In this document: one piece after another, positions 1 through 8,261 of the stretch
Numbering within the stretch: position 1 is the first letter of the stretch
How the letters are laid out: each line of letters starts with the position of its first letter
DNA from: a virus
IMG/VR virus record: IMGVR_UViG_3300030004_000009
Span: 112,704 to 176,703 of that record
Direction: 5' to 3' (one strand)
DNA length: 64,000 bases
Position numbers and translations under genes: made by a program
The notes under the pieces: generated by a model
What the model was told of the DNA's origin: nothing
Database searches by the model: none
What the model saw: only the letters and a program-made list of their open reading frames with translations

Positions 1-1162
1 CAAAATAAGGACTATATTCATTACGGAGATTTCCTAATATTGAGTTTAAACTCAATTTCATTGACTTATCCTTAACTTTATTACCACTCTTCTTAGCTTC
101 AATACGACCATCTCTTAATTTAGACATTACGTGTAAGAAAGCTTCTTTAAATCCTTTAGGACCAAACTCCCATGCTATACAGACTGCTGGGTACATTGAA
201 CTTACATCAAGATCGAGAATAAGCCATTCACCATTATCAGAACTCTTATAAATATTAGGTTGATTTTGAGAATGTAACCCACCAATACCAAATGTATGTC
301 TTAATTTTCCACATAAAGCAGTAGTACTCCATTCTTTAATATTAGTTTGACCTTTATCATCAAGTATTAAATTATTAAAATCTTTTAAAACATCTTGAAA
401 TGGTTTTGTCTTAAACTTAATATTAGGAAGTATAAAATCCTTAACAGGTATTGTAGTGAAATTATCCATATAACTATAGAGTTGCTTCTCATTATAGATA
501 CCTAACTCTTCACATATATACTTACTAAAGATAGCAACTCCTACTGCTACAGGATCCTTCGACAGACAACGAATTTTAAATTCCTTTTGAATATCCATTC
601 GTAACTTTATGTCACTTATTAGAAGATGATACAATTCAGCAGTACTATCAATATCATTAAAACAATACTTAATAACATCGTCAATACGATCAACTTCAAT
701 TGGTTTAGACCAATCAATCATCATTTCCTTAACATTTCTAAAACACATAGTTACTTGTAGACTCTTTAAACTAGTTCTAAGATTCTTAGAGCTCATCATA
801 GTCATTAAGTCTATATATTTAAAATAGTTAAGAAATGCATATTCATATGCTGCCTGTCCATCATGTCTTACAATCTGAGATGATAGCTTATGTGCAGCAT
901 TAGTTAATAAAGAATAGTCACCTTGTAAGAAGTAAGAAATGTTTTGTATTATCATATTCATAATTGGAGTATCATACATACCACAATTATAACCTATAAA
1001 TGTATACTTATTAGACATAAAGAAATCATACATCTCTTGAAGTTGATTCTTACGCTCACTTATCTCAAATGTTATATTATCTTTTTCACCTATTACTTTA
1101 CAGCAACAGATGAAGCAGTTTGAAAAAACTTCCTCATCAAACTCACAAGGTTTACGTGCCAC
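1..1162 (-). CDS. DNA polymerase, family B (C-terminal part outside window)
   Basis: Leftward reading frame open to the window edge; 387 codons are visible. It begins with GTG directly after the stop of the upstream gene. Residues 7-14 read EFDEEVFSN, which fits the 3'-5' exonuclease Exo I motif. FIGYNCGMYDTP further on fits Exo II. DLDVSSMYPAVC is polymerase motif A and KLSLNSILGNL is motif B (K-x3-NSxxG). It should therefore be the replicative proofreading polymerase. The palm motif C (DTD) lies beyond the window. The GTG start is chosen because it keeps Exo I and abuts the upstream stop. Confidence 0.88.
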   Translation of the reverse strand, partial: MARKPCEFDEEVFSNCFICCCKVIGEKDNITFEISERKNQLQEMYDFFMSNKYTFIGYNCGMYDTPIMNMIIQNISYFLQGDYSLLTNAAHKLSSQIVRHDGQAAYEYAFLNYFKYIDLMTMMSSKNLRTSLKSLQVTMCFRNVKEMMIDWSKPIEVDRIDDVIKYCFNDIDSTAELYHLLISDIKLRMDIQKEFKIRCLSKDPVAVGVAIFSKYICEELGIYNEKQLYSYMDNFTTIPVKDFILPNIKFKTKPFQDVLKDFNNLILDDKGQTNIKEWSTTALCGKLRHTFGIGGLHSQNQPNIYKSSDNGEWLILDLDVSSMYPAVCIAWEFGPKGFKEAFLHVMSKLRDGRIEAKKSGNKVKDKSMKLSLNSILGNLRNEYSPYF

Positions 1163-2026
1163 TTATAAAGTTATACCTTTAAATTCAGCTACTTCTTTAA
1201 TCTGTGTTACTCGTTCTTCCCATTGTTGTATGTGAAACATTATATCATCCTCAAGAGCGAATAATATTATATTTCTTAAAGTGCGAAGTTGCTCAGTTGT
1301 AAGTTCATTATAATAACGTGATTTAAGGGTCATCATAGCACGAAGTTGTGTATAACTTAAACCTTTAGCATCGAGTTTAACTCTCATATGATCAACTATA
1401 TTAAGACGTTCACGAATAACCTCAATATAATTACGTTTAATTCTATTACCTCTATCATCAAGATCATATTCTATAAGGTCTTGTTCTTCTTCTTCATTTA
1501 TCTTTAAACCTTGTTTAAGTATAAATGTAAGTGTAATATGAGATTTGTCAAACTTACCTAGACGTTGCATACAACCTTCTTGTACTAACTTTATAGGTAA
1601 ATCTTCAAACTGAGAACTCACTTTAATAAAGTCTTTAAGAGTATATTTTTTAACTTGATCATTTGTAATACCACTAAACATAATAGTTTTCTTAATGTTT
1701 TCTAAGATACTATAACGTGATATATTTTGTGATTCTGATTCACGTAGGTAAAGCTCAACCCCACATCTATCTTTCTGTGACTGTACAATATCAAGTAAAG
1801 GGCGTCTTCCAGGATTTTGCCTATCTTGATTGTACAACATAGAGATACAATGTTGATAGAACCGACGAAGTTGTTCCTCTGTTGCATCTGCTAATGCAAC
1901 TATTTCTTGTGTAAAGTTCCCAGAAGCATCCTTCTCCTTCTTACCTTTCCAAATGTAATTTTTTGTAAAATAGCTACCTTGTTCAATTGCCATTTCTAAT
2001 TTTTCCCCAAAAGCTGTCTCGCTCAT
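1163..2026 (-). CDS. Hypothetical protein upstream of DNA polymerase
   Basis: 287 residues, mostly charged and predicted helical, with an acidic stretch near residue 170 (EEEEQDLIEYDLDD). No signal peptide, membrane segment or motif is recognisable. Its stop touches the GTG start of the polymerase gene, so the two are probably translationally coupled and this may be a replication accessory protein. That role is inferred from position only. Confidence 0.75.
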   Translation of the reverse strand: MSETAFGEKLEMAIEQGSYFTKNYIWKGKKEKDASGNFTQEIVALADATEEQLRRFYQHCISMLYNQDRQNPGRRPLLDIVQSQKDRCGVELYLRESESQNISRYSILENIKKTIMFSGITNDQVKKYTLKDFIKVSSQFEDLPIKLVQEGCMQRLGKFDKSHITLTFILKQGLKINEEEEQDLIEYDLDDRGNRIKRNYIEVIRERLNIVDHMRVKLDAKGLSYTQLRAMMTLKSRYYNELTTEQLRTLRNIILFALEDDIMFHIQQWEERVTQIKEVAEFKGITL

Positions 2027-2027
2027 C

Positions 2028-2360
2028 TTATAGTGTATATAATAAAACCTCTCTCAATTTATCTAGTATATCTTTTACATATTTGCTATCAAATTTCTTC
2101 TTAGCAAATTCAATATCATCTGTCCATGATATAGATTCTATATTGTTTATCTTAGCATATGATTTACAACATAGCTTACTGTGTTCTATCTCAACCAAAT
2201 TATTGATACCTACATTATCTGTTGACGTTATAGGTACAACTAACCAATCATAAGGTACACCTACTTTATTAGTAAAGATGTGTATACATATGTATGGTCT
2301 TTTCTTTGTTGTGTCATTCTTATCCTTTATGAATAAGAGATTACCGACCTCTGCTTTCAA
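2028..2360 (-). CDS. PemK/MazF-like fold small protein
   Basis: 110 residues. The order GNLLFIKD, KRPYICIHIF, WLVVPITST and SYAKINNIESI, followed by a C-terminal helix, follows the beta-barrel pattern of PemK/MazF proteins (GD-V, KRPALV, VVPITS, SYV-L..I). MazF toxins are mRNA interferases, but catalytic residues cannot be judged here and no antitoxin gene is adjacent. It lies one base from the next gene in the polymerase operon. The fold call is moderate and toxin activity is not claimed. Confidence 0.6.
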   Translation of the reverse strand: MKAEVGNLLFIKDKNDTTKKRPYICIHIFTNKVGVPYDWLVVPITSTDNVGINNLVEIEHSKLCCKSYAKINNIESISWTDDIEFAKKKFDSKYVKDILDKLREVLLYTL

Positions 2361-2483
2361 TGTTCTTCTCTCCTATTACAGGCAATGAACTGGTTAATAC
2401 TGATGTTTACATTACTCAATGTATTTTATGTATTTTGTTTATCATCATTAAATAAATGTTTAGATTGCTGTTATACAGCTTTA

Positions 2484-2825
2484 TTAAGAAACTTTTAATG
2501 TATTACTACTAGTTACAAAACCATTAGTTAATACATGTGTAATAGGGACAAAACTCAGAAAGTAAATAGCTGTATAGCTGTACAGTTTATATGTTTGAGC
2601 TTGATTACACCAATAGGTGTCTTTACCTGCTTCAACATACTTATAAGTTACAAATCCTTCTTGCATGGGTATTATTTCTTGACTATTCCAATTAGGACAC
2701 TTAGTCATAGTTATAAATTGATGCTTTCGATTTGTAAATAATAGATCTTCAAATACGTATTTAACATACGATCCTTCATCTAATCTTCCAACTAATCTTG
2801 CTTTAATACACTGTTCTTGTTCCAT
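2484..2825 (-). CDS. Hypothetical protein
   Basis: 113 residues with alternating hydrophobic and polar strands (YVKYVFEDLLFTNRKHQF) and a region KYVEAGKDTYW. It looks like a small beta-rich cytoplasmic phage protein. No known domain is recognised. It has about 120 bases of spacer on its downstream side and about 75 on its upstream side, so it may be transcribed with the leftward operon but is not overlapped by neighbours. Confidence 0.65.
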   Translation of the reverse strand: MEQEQCIKARLVGRLDEGSYVKYVFEDLLFTNRKHQFITMTKCPNWNSQEIIPMQEGFVTYKYVEAGKDTYWCNQAQTYKLYSYTAIYFLSFVPITHVLTNGFVTSSNTLKVS

Positions 2826-2850
2826 TCAATCCTCACTCCATTATGTTAGA

Positions 2851-2890
2851 TTAAAAGGTGAAGCTTAACGGAGTAAAAACTCCACCTTAA
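2851..2890 (-). terminator. Hairpin downstream of small membrane gene
   Basis: A GGAGT/ACTCC hairpin with an AAAA loop is enclosed by TTAAAAGGTG/CACCTTAA, immediately after the stop of the leftward gene at 2899. Position and symmetry suggest a transcription terminator or 3'-end stabiliser. Confidence 0.45.
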
Positions 2891-2898
2891 TTGTTATC

Positions 2899-3093
2899 TT
2901 AATTTAAAAGCCTTCTGCTTTTGATCCATTTTGTTGCCATGTGAAGAGTATAACAAATTGCTACTATCACAAATATTACTACTAATATAAAGATATAGAG
3001 CATCACTTTAAGTAAGAAGTACACTAATACAGCTAGTACTATAGCTATAATAATCGATAGGAGAATTACTCCTATAGTTTTAATTATTTTCAT
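2899..3093 (-). CDS. Small two-helix membrane protein
   Basis: 64 residues that are almost entirely hydrophobic between residues 5 and 52, enough for two transmembrane helices, with a basic C-terminus (KWIKSRR). It overlaps the end of the MazG-like gene by 14 bases, suggesting coupling. Function unknown; phages often encode small inner-membrane proteins of this kind. Confidence 0.65.
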   Translation of the reverse strand: MKIIKTIGVILLSIIIAIVLAVLVYFLLKVMLYIFILVVIFVIVAICYTLHMATKWIKSRRLLN

Positions 3094-3436
3094 ATCTTGG
3101 TTTTAATTTTTGTTTTTCTCTTATTTTGATTATAGCTTCAGGTAGAGAGATCCTACTTAATTCTAATTGTTTACAAACTTCTAGATTCTCTCCAAAACAT
3201 GTACACAAAGCTGCTAAAGTAACTATAACTCCACCAACTTCTTGATAAACTTCACCTACTGGTCTATTGTATACATAATCAACCAGCTTTAATACAGTTT
3301 CTCTAGATAGACCAGTTGATTGTACAAGTTCTATAGCTTCTTCAATGAATCTCTGACCTCTCTCATGTTTATCAAATAGAATCTCTTCTCCAAAACACTC
3401 TATAACCCAATTGTTAACTTTAGTTTGAAAGCTCAT
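3080..3436 (-). CDS. MazG-like nucleotide pyrophosphohydrolase
   Basis: 118 residues. RFIEEAIELVQ carries the EExxE metal-binding pattern of MazG/all-alpha NTP pyrophosphohydrolases, followed by a helix with YQEVGGVIVTLAAL in the place of the second ExxD motif (here ExxG). Family members hydrolyse NTPs to NMPs and pyrophosphate; phage versions may change nucleotide or alarmone pools. It overlaps the NAMPT gene upstream by 17 bases, so it belongs to the same nucleotide/NAD operon. Confidence 0.75.
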   Translation of the reverse strand: MSFQTKVNNWVIECFGEEILFDKHERGQRFIEEAIELVQSTGLSRETVLKLVDYVYNRPVGEVYQEVGGVIVTLAALCTCFGENLEVCKQLELSRISLPEAIIKIREKQKLKPRYENN

Positions 3437-5069
3437 TTAAAGTTTTATTAATGTTTTCATTAATCCTAGCACGTATCTCAGCTAAAGTTGGATCAACTAA
3501 CAGATAACCATCTTCAAATACAGGTATTAATTCACCACCTTCTTCCTCTTCTTGTGTTACCTGATCAGTTAGGTAGAATTTACCTGATGGGTCTTTGTCA
3601 ACTCGAAGTAAACCTTTTGCTGATTTCTTAGTTCCATCGTCTGTAATTGGATCTTTAAAGATTTCACGTTGCTCTATTTCATAGATTGGGTGTTCAGCTA
3701 GCATACCTCCTACAAATTGTTCAATAGGAAAACCTATAAGTTCTAACTCTGTCCCATCTTCTCTTACACCAAAGACTTTATCATCATGGTTAGTTAGAGT
3801 TAATGGATAAGCTACTTCACAATAAGTTGATTTAACTGCAATACCCAGGGAGTCTCTCGTCTGATAATTAAAAGTATAACTGCCTATTCCTAGAACAATG
3901 TTTGTAGATGCAAAACCTTTAGCTTCAAGACGTTGACAGATTTCTTCTGCACGTTTTAAAGTAATAGAGTCTCCATAGATAGCACCAATATGTGGATCAA
4001 GAACTTTATAACCTTGTTCATTGATAGTTCCACCAAATACATCCCAAAGAAGTTCAATTACACCTTTTCTAATAGGTGAATTATCGTTTACTGGTGAGTA
4101 CCATGCATTTACACCATGTATACTTGTATTAGTTCCACATATAATATCAACTGGATCACCACTATCAGGACGAAGAACAGCTTTACCATCACGTGCTAAA
4201 ATTTCATCCTTCAAAATAGGTAAGAATTCAGTTAAAACCTTCCATAGATCATAACTATCACTTACCATTGATACTATACCTGTAGGAAATTGTTGTAATA
4301 TCCTTCTAAATGATAGAAGTTCATTCTCTTTTCCATATGAGGTTGCTATAGAATGCTCGCTAGCAGGAACTGATGAGCCAACAAGCTCCTTCTCTATGTT
4401 TGCATTATAGTATTCTTCGAGCATTAATACTGCTGGTATTGTATCAGTTCCAGTAAAAGATAGAAGATGACCTGCCTGATTTTGTGTCGACTCTGTAGAA
4501 CTACGACCTCTTTGACTAAAGTCATGTCCTTGCCACTGTACTCCTTCAACACTACCTGTAGTTTTCAATGCCCACTTACTCAATAAAAGGCGATACTGAT
4601 AACTAACTGTTGCAACTGTAGTTAGATCCCAAATTACTGTTGACATTTGAGTCTCAAGGAAGTTAACTAACCAAGCAAAGTCTGGATGTGTATTTGTAAT
4701 TGTGTAGAATGGTACTTTAATTGGAACTATCGAACCTTCTGGTAATGCTTTAATTAGAAGTGGAAGATAACCTAACTCATGTAGTTTCTCTATATGGTCA
4801 GTTGTTACATCCACAAAACTAAAATGTTTATGGAAGCGTTTATATTCTTTAACTATATCCTCAATAGGACGATCAAAGAATAATTCATTCCATTGTTTAT
4901 GTAAATATTCTTTAAGATAATAGTTTAAACCAAACCATATCGCATAATCTGTTCCTAACCTTGATGAACGAGGTGTCATATTAGAATATAACTTTGTCAT
5001 TCCTTTAGGATAGAATAAATGGTGAAATTGCTTATAGGAATCTGACAGTAATACTGGTAATATTTTCAT
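3420..5069 (-). CDS. nadV: Nicotinamide phosphoribosyltransferase (NAMPT)
   Basis: 549 residues, slightly longer than the roughly 490 typical of NAMPT. The N-terminus (LLSDSYKQFHHLFYPKG) and the active-site segments HDFSQRGRSS, FTGTDTIPAV and RPDSGDP match the family; the last binds the PRPP/ribose moiety. The enzyme makes nicotinamide mononucleotide from nicotinamide and PRPP. A PRPP synthetase gene lies just upstream in the same operon, completing a phage NAD+ salvage route that can counter host NAD-depletion defences. An acidic insertion (QEEEEGGE) lies near the C-terminus. Confidence 0.95.
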   Translation of the reverse strand: MKILPVLLSDSYKQFHHLFYPKGMTKLYSNMTPRSSRLGTDYAIWFGLNYYLKEYLHKQWNELFFDRPIEDIVKEYKRFHKHFSFVDVTTDHIEKLHELGYLPLLIKALPEGSIVPIKVPFYTITNTHPDFAWLVNFLETQMSTVIWDLTTVATVSYQYRLLLSKWALKTTGSVEGVQWQGHDFSQRGRSSTESTQNQAGHLLSFTGTDTIPAVLMLEEYYNANIEKELVGSSVPASEHSIATSYGKENELLSFRRILQQFPTGIVSMVSDSYDLWKVLTEFLPILKDEILARDGKAVLRPDSGDPVDIICGTNTSIHGVNAWYSPVNDNSPIRKGVIELLWDVFGGTINEQGYKVLDPHIGAIYGDSITLKRAEEICQRLEAKGFASTNIVLGIGSYTFNYQTRDSLGIAVKSTYCEVAYPLTLTNHDDKVFGVREDGTELELIGFPIEQFVGGMLAEHPIYEIEQREIFKDPITDDGTKKSAKGLLRVDKDPSGKFYLTDQVTQEEEEGGELIPVFEDGYLLVDPTLAEIRARINENINKTLNELSN

Positions 5070-5174
5070 TTACATTTATTTAAAATTTATTGTTTAAATT
5101 CGACTACTATTAACTATCTAAAGACTTTACGGAGATTTTCCTTAGCTAGAGATATGAGATTCCCTTCTATATAA

Positions 5175-5561
5175 TTAAGTTCCACTTTCTTCCTCCTCAT
5201 AGATCTCAACATTATCTCTTACCCATTGCGCTATCTGATGAAAGGTAAAACCTTCATCGTCGTTTAAAAATGATAACATGTTTGATAAATCATTATGGTT
5301 GTTGTGTTCCCACATTAGTTCTTTAGGAACTCTATAACCTTTAGTGTTATTACTATTTAAATAATCACCATATAGATTATGGCTATGAATACCGCAAACT
5401 AAACCAGCTACTCCTATACAACAGTATCCTATACCTACAGGTCCATATAAATTACGTTTTAAAGCTTCTTTTGCTTGTTTGTATTCACCGCTCTCTAAAG
5501 CCTCAAGCCATTTATCAGCAAACCATTTAGGTAATCTATATTGTTTTTCTGTTTCTATCAT
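5175..5561 (-). CDS. Conserved phage hypothetical protein
   Basis: 128 residues. The pattern WLEALESGEYKQAKEALKR followed by GYCCIGVAGLVCGI resembles a widespread small phage family (WVxALRSGKYxQG...CCLGVLC) of unknown function. The C-terminus is acidic (YEEEESGT). Its start overlaps the stop of the PRPP synthetase gene by four bases, so it is translated between the two NAD-pathway enzymes. No activity is assigned. Confidence 0.7.
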   Translation of the reverse strand: MIETEKQYRLPKWFADKWLEALESGEYKQAKEALKRNLYGPVGIGYCCIGVAGLVCGIHSHNLYGDYLNSNNTKGYRVPKELMWEHNNHNDLSNMLSFLNDDEGFTFHQIAQWVRDNVEIYEEEESGT

Positions 5562-6457
5562 AATTGTATTACATTAAAGTTTCTTCTATCAGTTTGTTCT
5601 TGATAAGAATTTGTTGTATAAATTTCATTTAAGTAACTACCTTCATCATTCTCTTTAAGTAGTATCTCAACACTCTTACTAAAGATCCCATGAGTTACAA
5701 ATAAAGTAATGTGTTTAACAATACTTGCTCCTTCTATTGGTAACCCTAACCTTGTGTGAATAGTTGGATATTTTAAAGTTCTCAATGTTTTAGCTAATTC
5801 AGTAAATGTACGACCACCATCACATAAATCATCATAAATAATCACATTCTGTTTTAGTAAATCAGGATTAAGTATATCAATACCTGTTATTTCACCTGTT
5901 AAGACATTACGATGTTTATTTGAATAAACAATGTTAATATCTCGCTTAATAATACTTAAGAAATTCTCAATGCGCTTAACTGCTCCGAAGTCTGGAACTA
6001 CAAAGCAAACTTCACTATCTTTATAATCATTTAATTTTAACATTACTTCACTGTCAAGTGGATGTCTTACTTCACAATTACTAAGTAAAGTAGTTGTAAC
6101 ATTAGAATGCGGTTCATACACAATCACCTTATTAAACTTTAAAGAGTCAATGTCATTACATACTGTCTTAAGATCAAAGCTATCGTGTTCAAACATAGAA
6201 CGATCATAACGTGAAGCTAATAAATAGAAAATATGAAGTTGAATATTTATACTTGGATTTACACTTCGTATTATACTTACTAATTGCTTAAGGATGAAAA
6301 TATCATCATAATTCTTAATTCTAGTTTTAATAGTAAGATCCTCACTACTTAAAAGGTAATGAGGTTGATCAAGTTTAATATGCTTATGTCCATCAGGAAA
6401 TTTAAGAATTTCATATTTAAGACTAAGCTTTGAACTATCAGTTAGGTCTATTATCAT
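5558..6457 (-). CDS. prs: Ribose-phosphate pyrophosphokinase (PRPP synthetase)
   Basis: 299 residues, near the usual 310. VVPDFGAVKRIENF and the PRPP-binding loop IIYDDLCDGGRTFTE match type I phosphoribosyltransferase and PRPP synthetase signatures, and VYEPHSNVT sits where the family has DPHS/DLHA. It makes PRPP from ribose 5-phosphate and ATP, the co-substrate of the NAMPT encoded downstream. It overlaps the next gene by four bases (ATGA). Confidence 0.92.
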   Translation of the reverse strand: MIIDLTDSSKLSLKYEILKFPDGHKHIKLDQPHYLLSSEDLTIKTRIKNYDDIFILKQLVSIIRSVNPSINIQLHIFYLLASRYDRSMFEHDSFDLKTVCNDIDSLKFNKVIVYEPHSNVTTTLLSNCEVRHPLDSEVMLKLNDYKDSEVCFVVPDFGAVKRIENFLSIIKRDINIVYSNKHRNVLTGEITGIDILNPDLLKQNVIIYDDLCDGGRTFTELAKTLRTLKYPTIHTRLGLPIEGASIVKHITLFVTHGIFSKSVEILLKENDEGSYLNEIYTTNSYQEQTDRRNFNVIQL

Positions 6458-6795
6458 ATTTTAAATGTTGTTTGAAAATCCGCTAAGTCTTGGTAGTATC
6501 CTGAGACTTGTAATTGGTTATCAATATAAAATTCAATGTTAGTTCCATATTCAGGATCTACATCATAAACTTTAAATTTGATTACTCTTGTTAATTCACC
6601 TGTTGGAGCACCAGTCATAGGGTTTTGACTATAAACCTTCTCTTCTTTAATAAAGACTCCAGGTTCTTCTTCTTTAAATTTGTGATTAGTAAAGTATTTA
6701 CTATCTGCAAAAGGTGCTATTGGTTTTATCTCTTTTGGTTCTCTTGTTAACTTATCAAAATGATTTAGATAGAGTTGTTTCTCATATGGTGTCAT
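6454..6795 (-). CDS. Hypothetical protein
   Basis: 113 residues, soluble, with a proline-rich N-terminal part (PKEIKPIAPFADS) and a C-terminal beta-rich half. It overlaps PRPP synthetase by four bases and the upstream gene by four, so it is a full operon member. No domain is recognised; it may assist the NAD-salvage enzymes, by position only. Confidence 0.65.
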   Translation of the reverse strand: MTPYEKQLYLNHFDKLTREPKEIKPIAPFADSKYFTNHKFKEEEPGVFIKEEKVYSQNPMTGAPTGELTRVIKFKVYDVDPEYGTNIEFYIDNQLQVSGYYQDLADFQTTFKI

Positions 6796-7064
6796 ATTAG
6801 AATATTCTTTACTTGCTCAATTGTTATATCGTCAAATGCAAACTTGAATATAGGTTTTAGAATTTCTAGATTCTTAGGATTATTCAACATATCATAATCT
6901 ATCTTATACCTACCTTCTATTTCCTCGACTTTATCTTCATATTGCTCATGTGATACATAGCCTTCACAAGAATCATTATATGAAGTTAATAATTCTTCAC
7001 GTCTCATGAGAGCTCTAATGGTCATTATATAGAGTTCTTCTATTTCCTCTGTCATTCTACCCAA
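6792..7064 (-). CDS. Hypothetical helical protein
   Basis: 90 residues, charged and mainly helical (MTEEIEELYIMTIRALMRREELL). It overlaps both neighbours by a few bases. No membrane segment, cysteine cluster or known motif is visible. Confidence 0.6.
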   Translation of the reverse strand: MGRMTEEIEELYIMTIRALMRREELLTSYNDSCEGYVSHEQYEDKVEEIEGRYKIDYDMLNNPKNLEILKPIFKFAFDDITIEQVKNILI

Positions 7065-7249
7065 TCTTTAAATATGAATTGATTAATAAGGGTGAGCACT
7101 AACATAATTGGTGCAAACATTACACAAGGTACTATTACTACATCATCATCAAACTGTGGTCTGTCATATGCAATAGAAAGTTTAAAGTTTATCCAAAAAC
7201 CAATTATAACCCATAGTATAATACTTAATATGATTTCAAGTAGTGTCAT
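7052..7249 (-). CDS. Small membrane protein
   Basis: 65 residues with one N-terminal hydrophobic helix (about residues 3-24) and a second near residues 41-59, separated by an acidic loop (RPQFDDDVV). It sits directly downstream of the two SemiSWEET-like genes and overlaps them by four bases, so it may work with them at the membrane. Confidence 0.6.
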   Translation of the reverse strand: MTLLEIILSIILWVIIGFWINFKLSIAYDRPQFDDDVVIVPCVMFAPIMLVLTLINQFIFKDWVE

Positions 7250-7482
7250 TTATTTTTAATTTTATAATGTAACATAAGGACTAACTGTAATACATTAAAT
7301 GTATTACTACCTAAAAGCGGCCAATCTCTTGTTTGTATAGCATAAATAGACCACAATATTTTAGCAGTTAATAAAATTGTTAATGTAGTCCAAGTAAGTG
7401 TACATCTTTTAGTCTTAAAAGTATCATACACTTGTGGGAGAAATGCAATTGTAATTAATATTGCGGCTATATATCCTATCAT
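7246..7482 (-). CDS. SemiSWEET / PQ-loop-like membrane protein, copy 1
   Basis: 78 residues with three hydrophobic helices. The opening GYIAAILITIAFLPQVYDTFKT matches the first helix and the conserved PQ motif of bacterial SemiSWEET (MtN3/PQ-loop) proteins, whose members dimerise to form a sugar uniporter. It is followed by SIYAI and a third helix. It is a close paralogue of the next gene. Transport activity and substrate are inferred from the family. Confidence 0.75.
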   Translation of the reverse strand: MIGYIAAILITIAFLPQVYDTFKTKRCTLTWTTLTILLTAKILWSIYAIQTRDWPLLGSNTFNVLQLVLMLHYKIKNK

Positions 7483-7724
7483 AATCTCTGTTTTTTAATT
7501 TTGTAAAGGGAAAGTATAAACAATTGCATAAAACTAAGCATACTACTTATAAAAAGTGACCAATCACTACAATCCATAGCGTGCATAGTCCATAATAACA
7601 TAGCAGTTAGTAAAATTAATAGTGTAGCCCAACTTAACGCACACTTATGTGTTATAAAAATAGTTATATAAAGTTGAGGTAAATAAGCTATTGTGACTAA
7701 TATTGCTGCAATATAACCTATCAT
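7479..7724 (-). CDS. SemiSWEET / PQ-loop-like membrane protein, copy 2
   Basis: 81 residues with the same three-helix plan as its downstream neighbour. The first ten residues (MIGYIAAILV) and the AYLPQLY PQ motif are nearly identical. It overlaps the downstream copy by four bases. Two adjacent half-transporters raise the possibility of a heterodimer. The third helix has diverged the most. Confidence 0.75.
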   Translation of the reverse strand: MIGYIAAILVTIAYLPQLYITIFITHKCALSWATLLILLTAMLLWTMHAMDCSDWSLFISSMLSFMQLFILSLYKIKKQRL

Positions 7725-8005
7725 TTAAGTAAAGCTTCAATCTTATCTGCAATAGTTTCATTAATTTTTCTAGCAGCATTCAGTGCTGCTTTCTCTGCAT
7801 TAGCAAGATCAATCTTAGCTTGTGCAATTGCAACATTTGCATCATGTTTTAATGCTGTTGCGTCAATTTTAGCATTCAGAGCTTTTAATTTGTCTGCTGC
7901 TTCTGTGAATGTCTTTAAAATTTCAACTTTTTCTTTACTTAGAGCTTCTGCTGACTTGATGAATAAACTCTTAATAAATTCAATTAACTTTTCCATTTTC
8001 TTCAT
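7721..8005 (-). CDS. Coiled-coil protein
   Basis: 94 residues, alanine- and lysine-rich, helical throughout with heptad-like spacing (AAD KLKALNAKIDA, AIAQAKIDLANAEKAAL). A hydrophobic N-terminal helix (LIEFIKSLF) could touch the membrane. It overlaps the SemiSWEET copy 2 start by four bases. Unknown function; may be a structural or tethering protein. Confidence 0.65.
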   Translation of the reverse strand: MKKMEKLIEFIKSLFIKSAEALSKEKVEILKTFTEAADKLKALNAKIDATALKHDANVAIAQAKIDLANAEKAALNAARKINETIADKIEALLK

Positions 8006-8261
8006 ATTTATTTTCTAATAACCATATTAATGATGCTGCTATTAGTTTTATGTGTTTAACATACTTTATCTTTTTCTTATTAAAATATCTAGTTATATCT
8101 TTAGTAAATTTTGATGTTGATATATACTTACTGTCTTCTAAAGTATAACTCTTTTGAGTTATCTTATAGATAAGTACTTCATATACGAAAGTATTATATA
8201 AGAGCAACTTAGAGTCGCCCTTATAAAATACCTTTCTCCCTTTATTAGCTTGCTTTACCAT
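7980..8261 (-). CDS. Hypothetical protein
   Basis: The frame is open from 8315, but the internal ATG at 8261 (MVKQANKGRKVF) limits the overlap with the upstream gene to 17 bases and is preferred, giving 93 residues. It is very lysine- and tyrosine-rich with a hydrophobic segment near the C-terminus (LIAASLIWLL). No known domain is seen. It overlaps the coiled-coil gene by 26 bases. Confidence 0.55.
   Translation of the reverse strand: MVKQANKGRKVFYKGDSKLLLYNTFVYEVLIYKITQKSYTLEDSKYISTSKFTKDITRYFNKKKIKYVKHIKLIAASLIWLLENKYEENGKVN

Noticed and set aside
2028-2360. Complete toxin-antitoxin system at the MazF-like gene
   Set aside because: No adjacent antitoxin-like gene is seen, and toxic residues cannot be confirmed.
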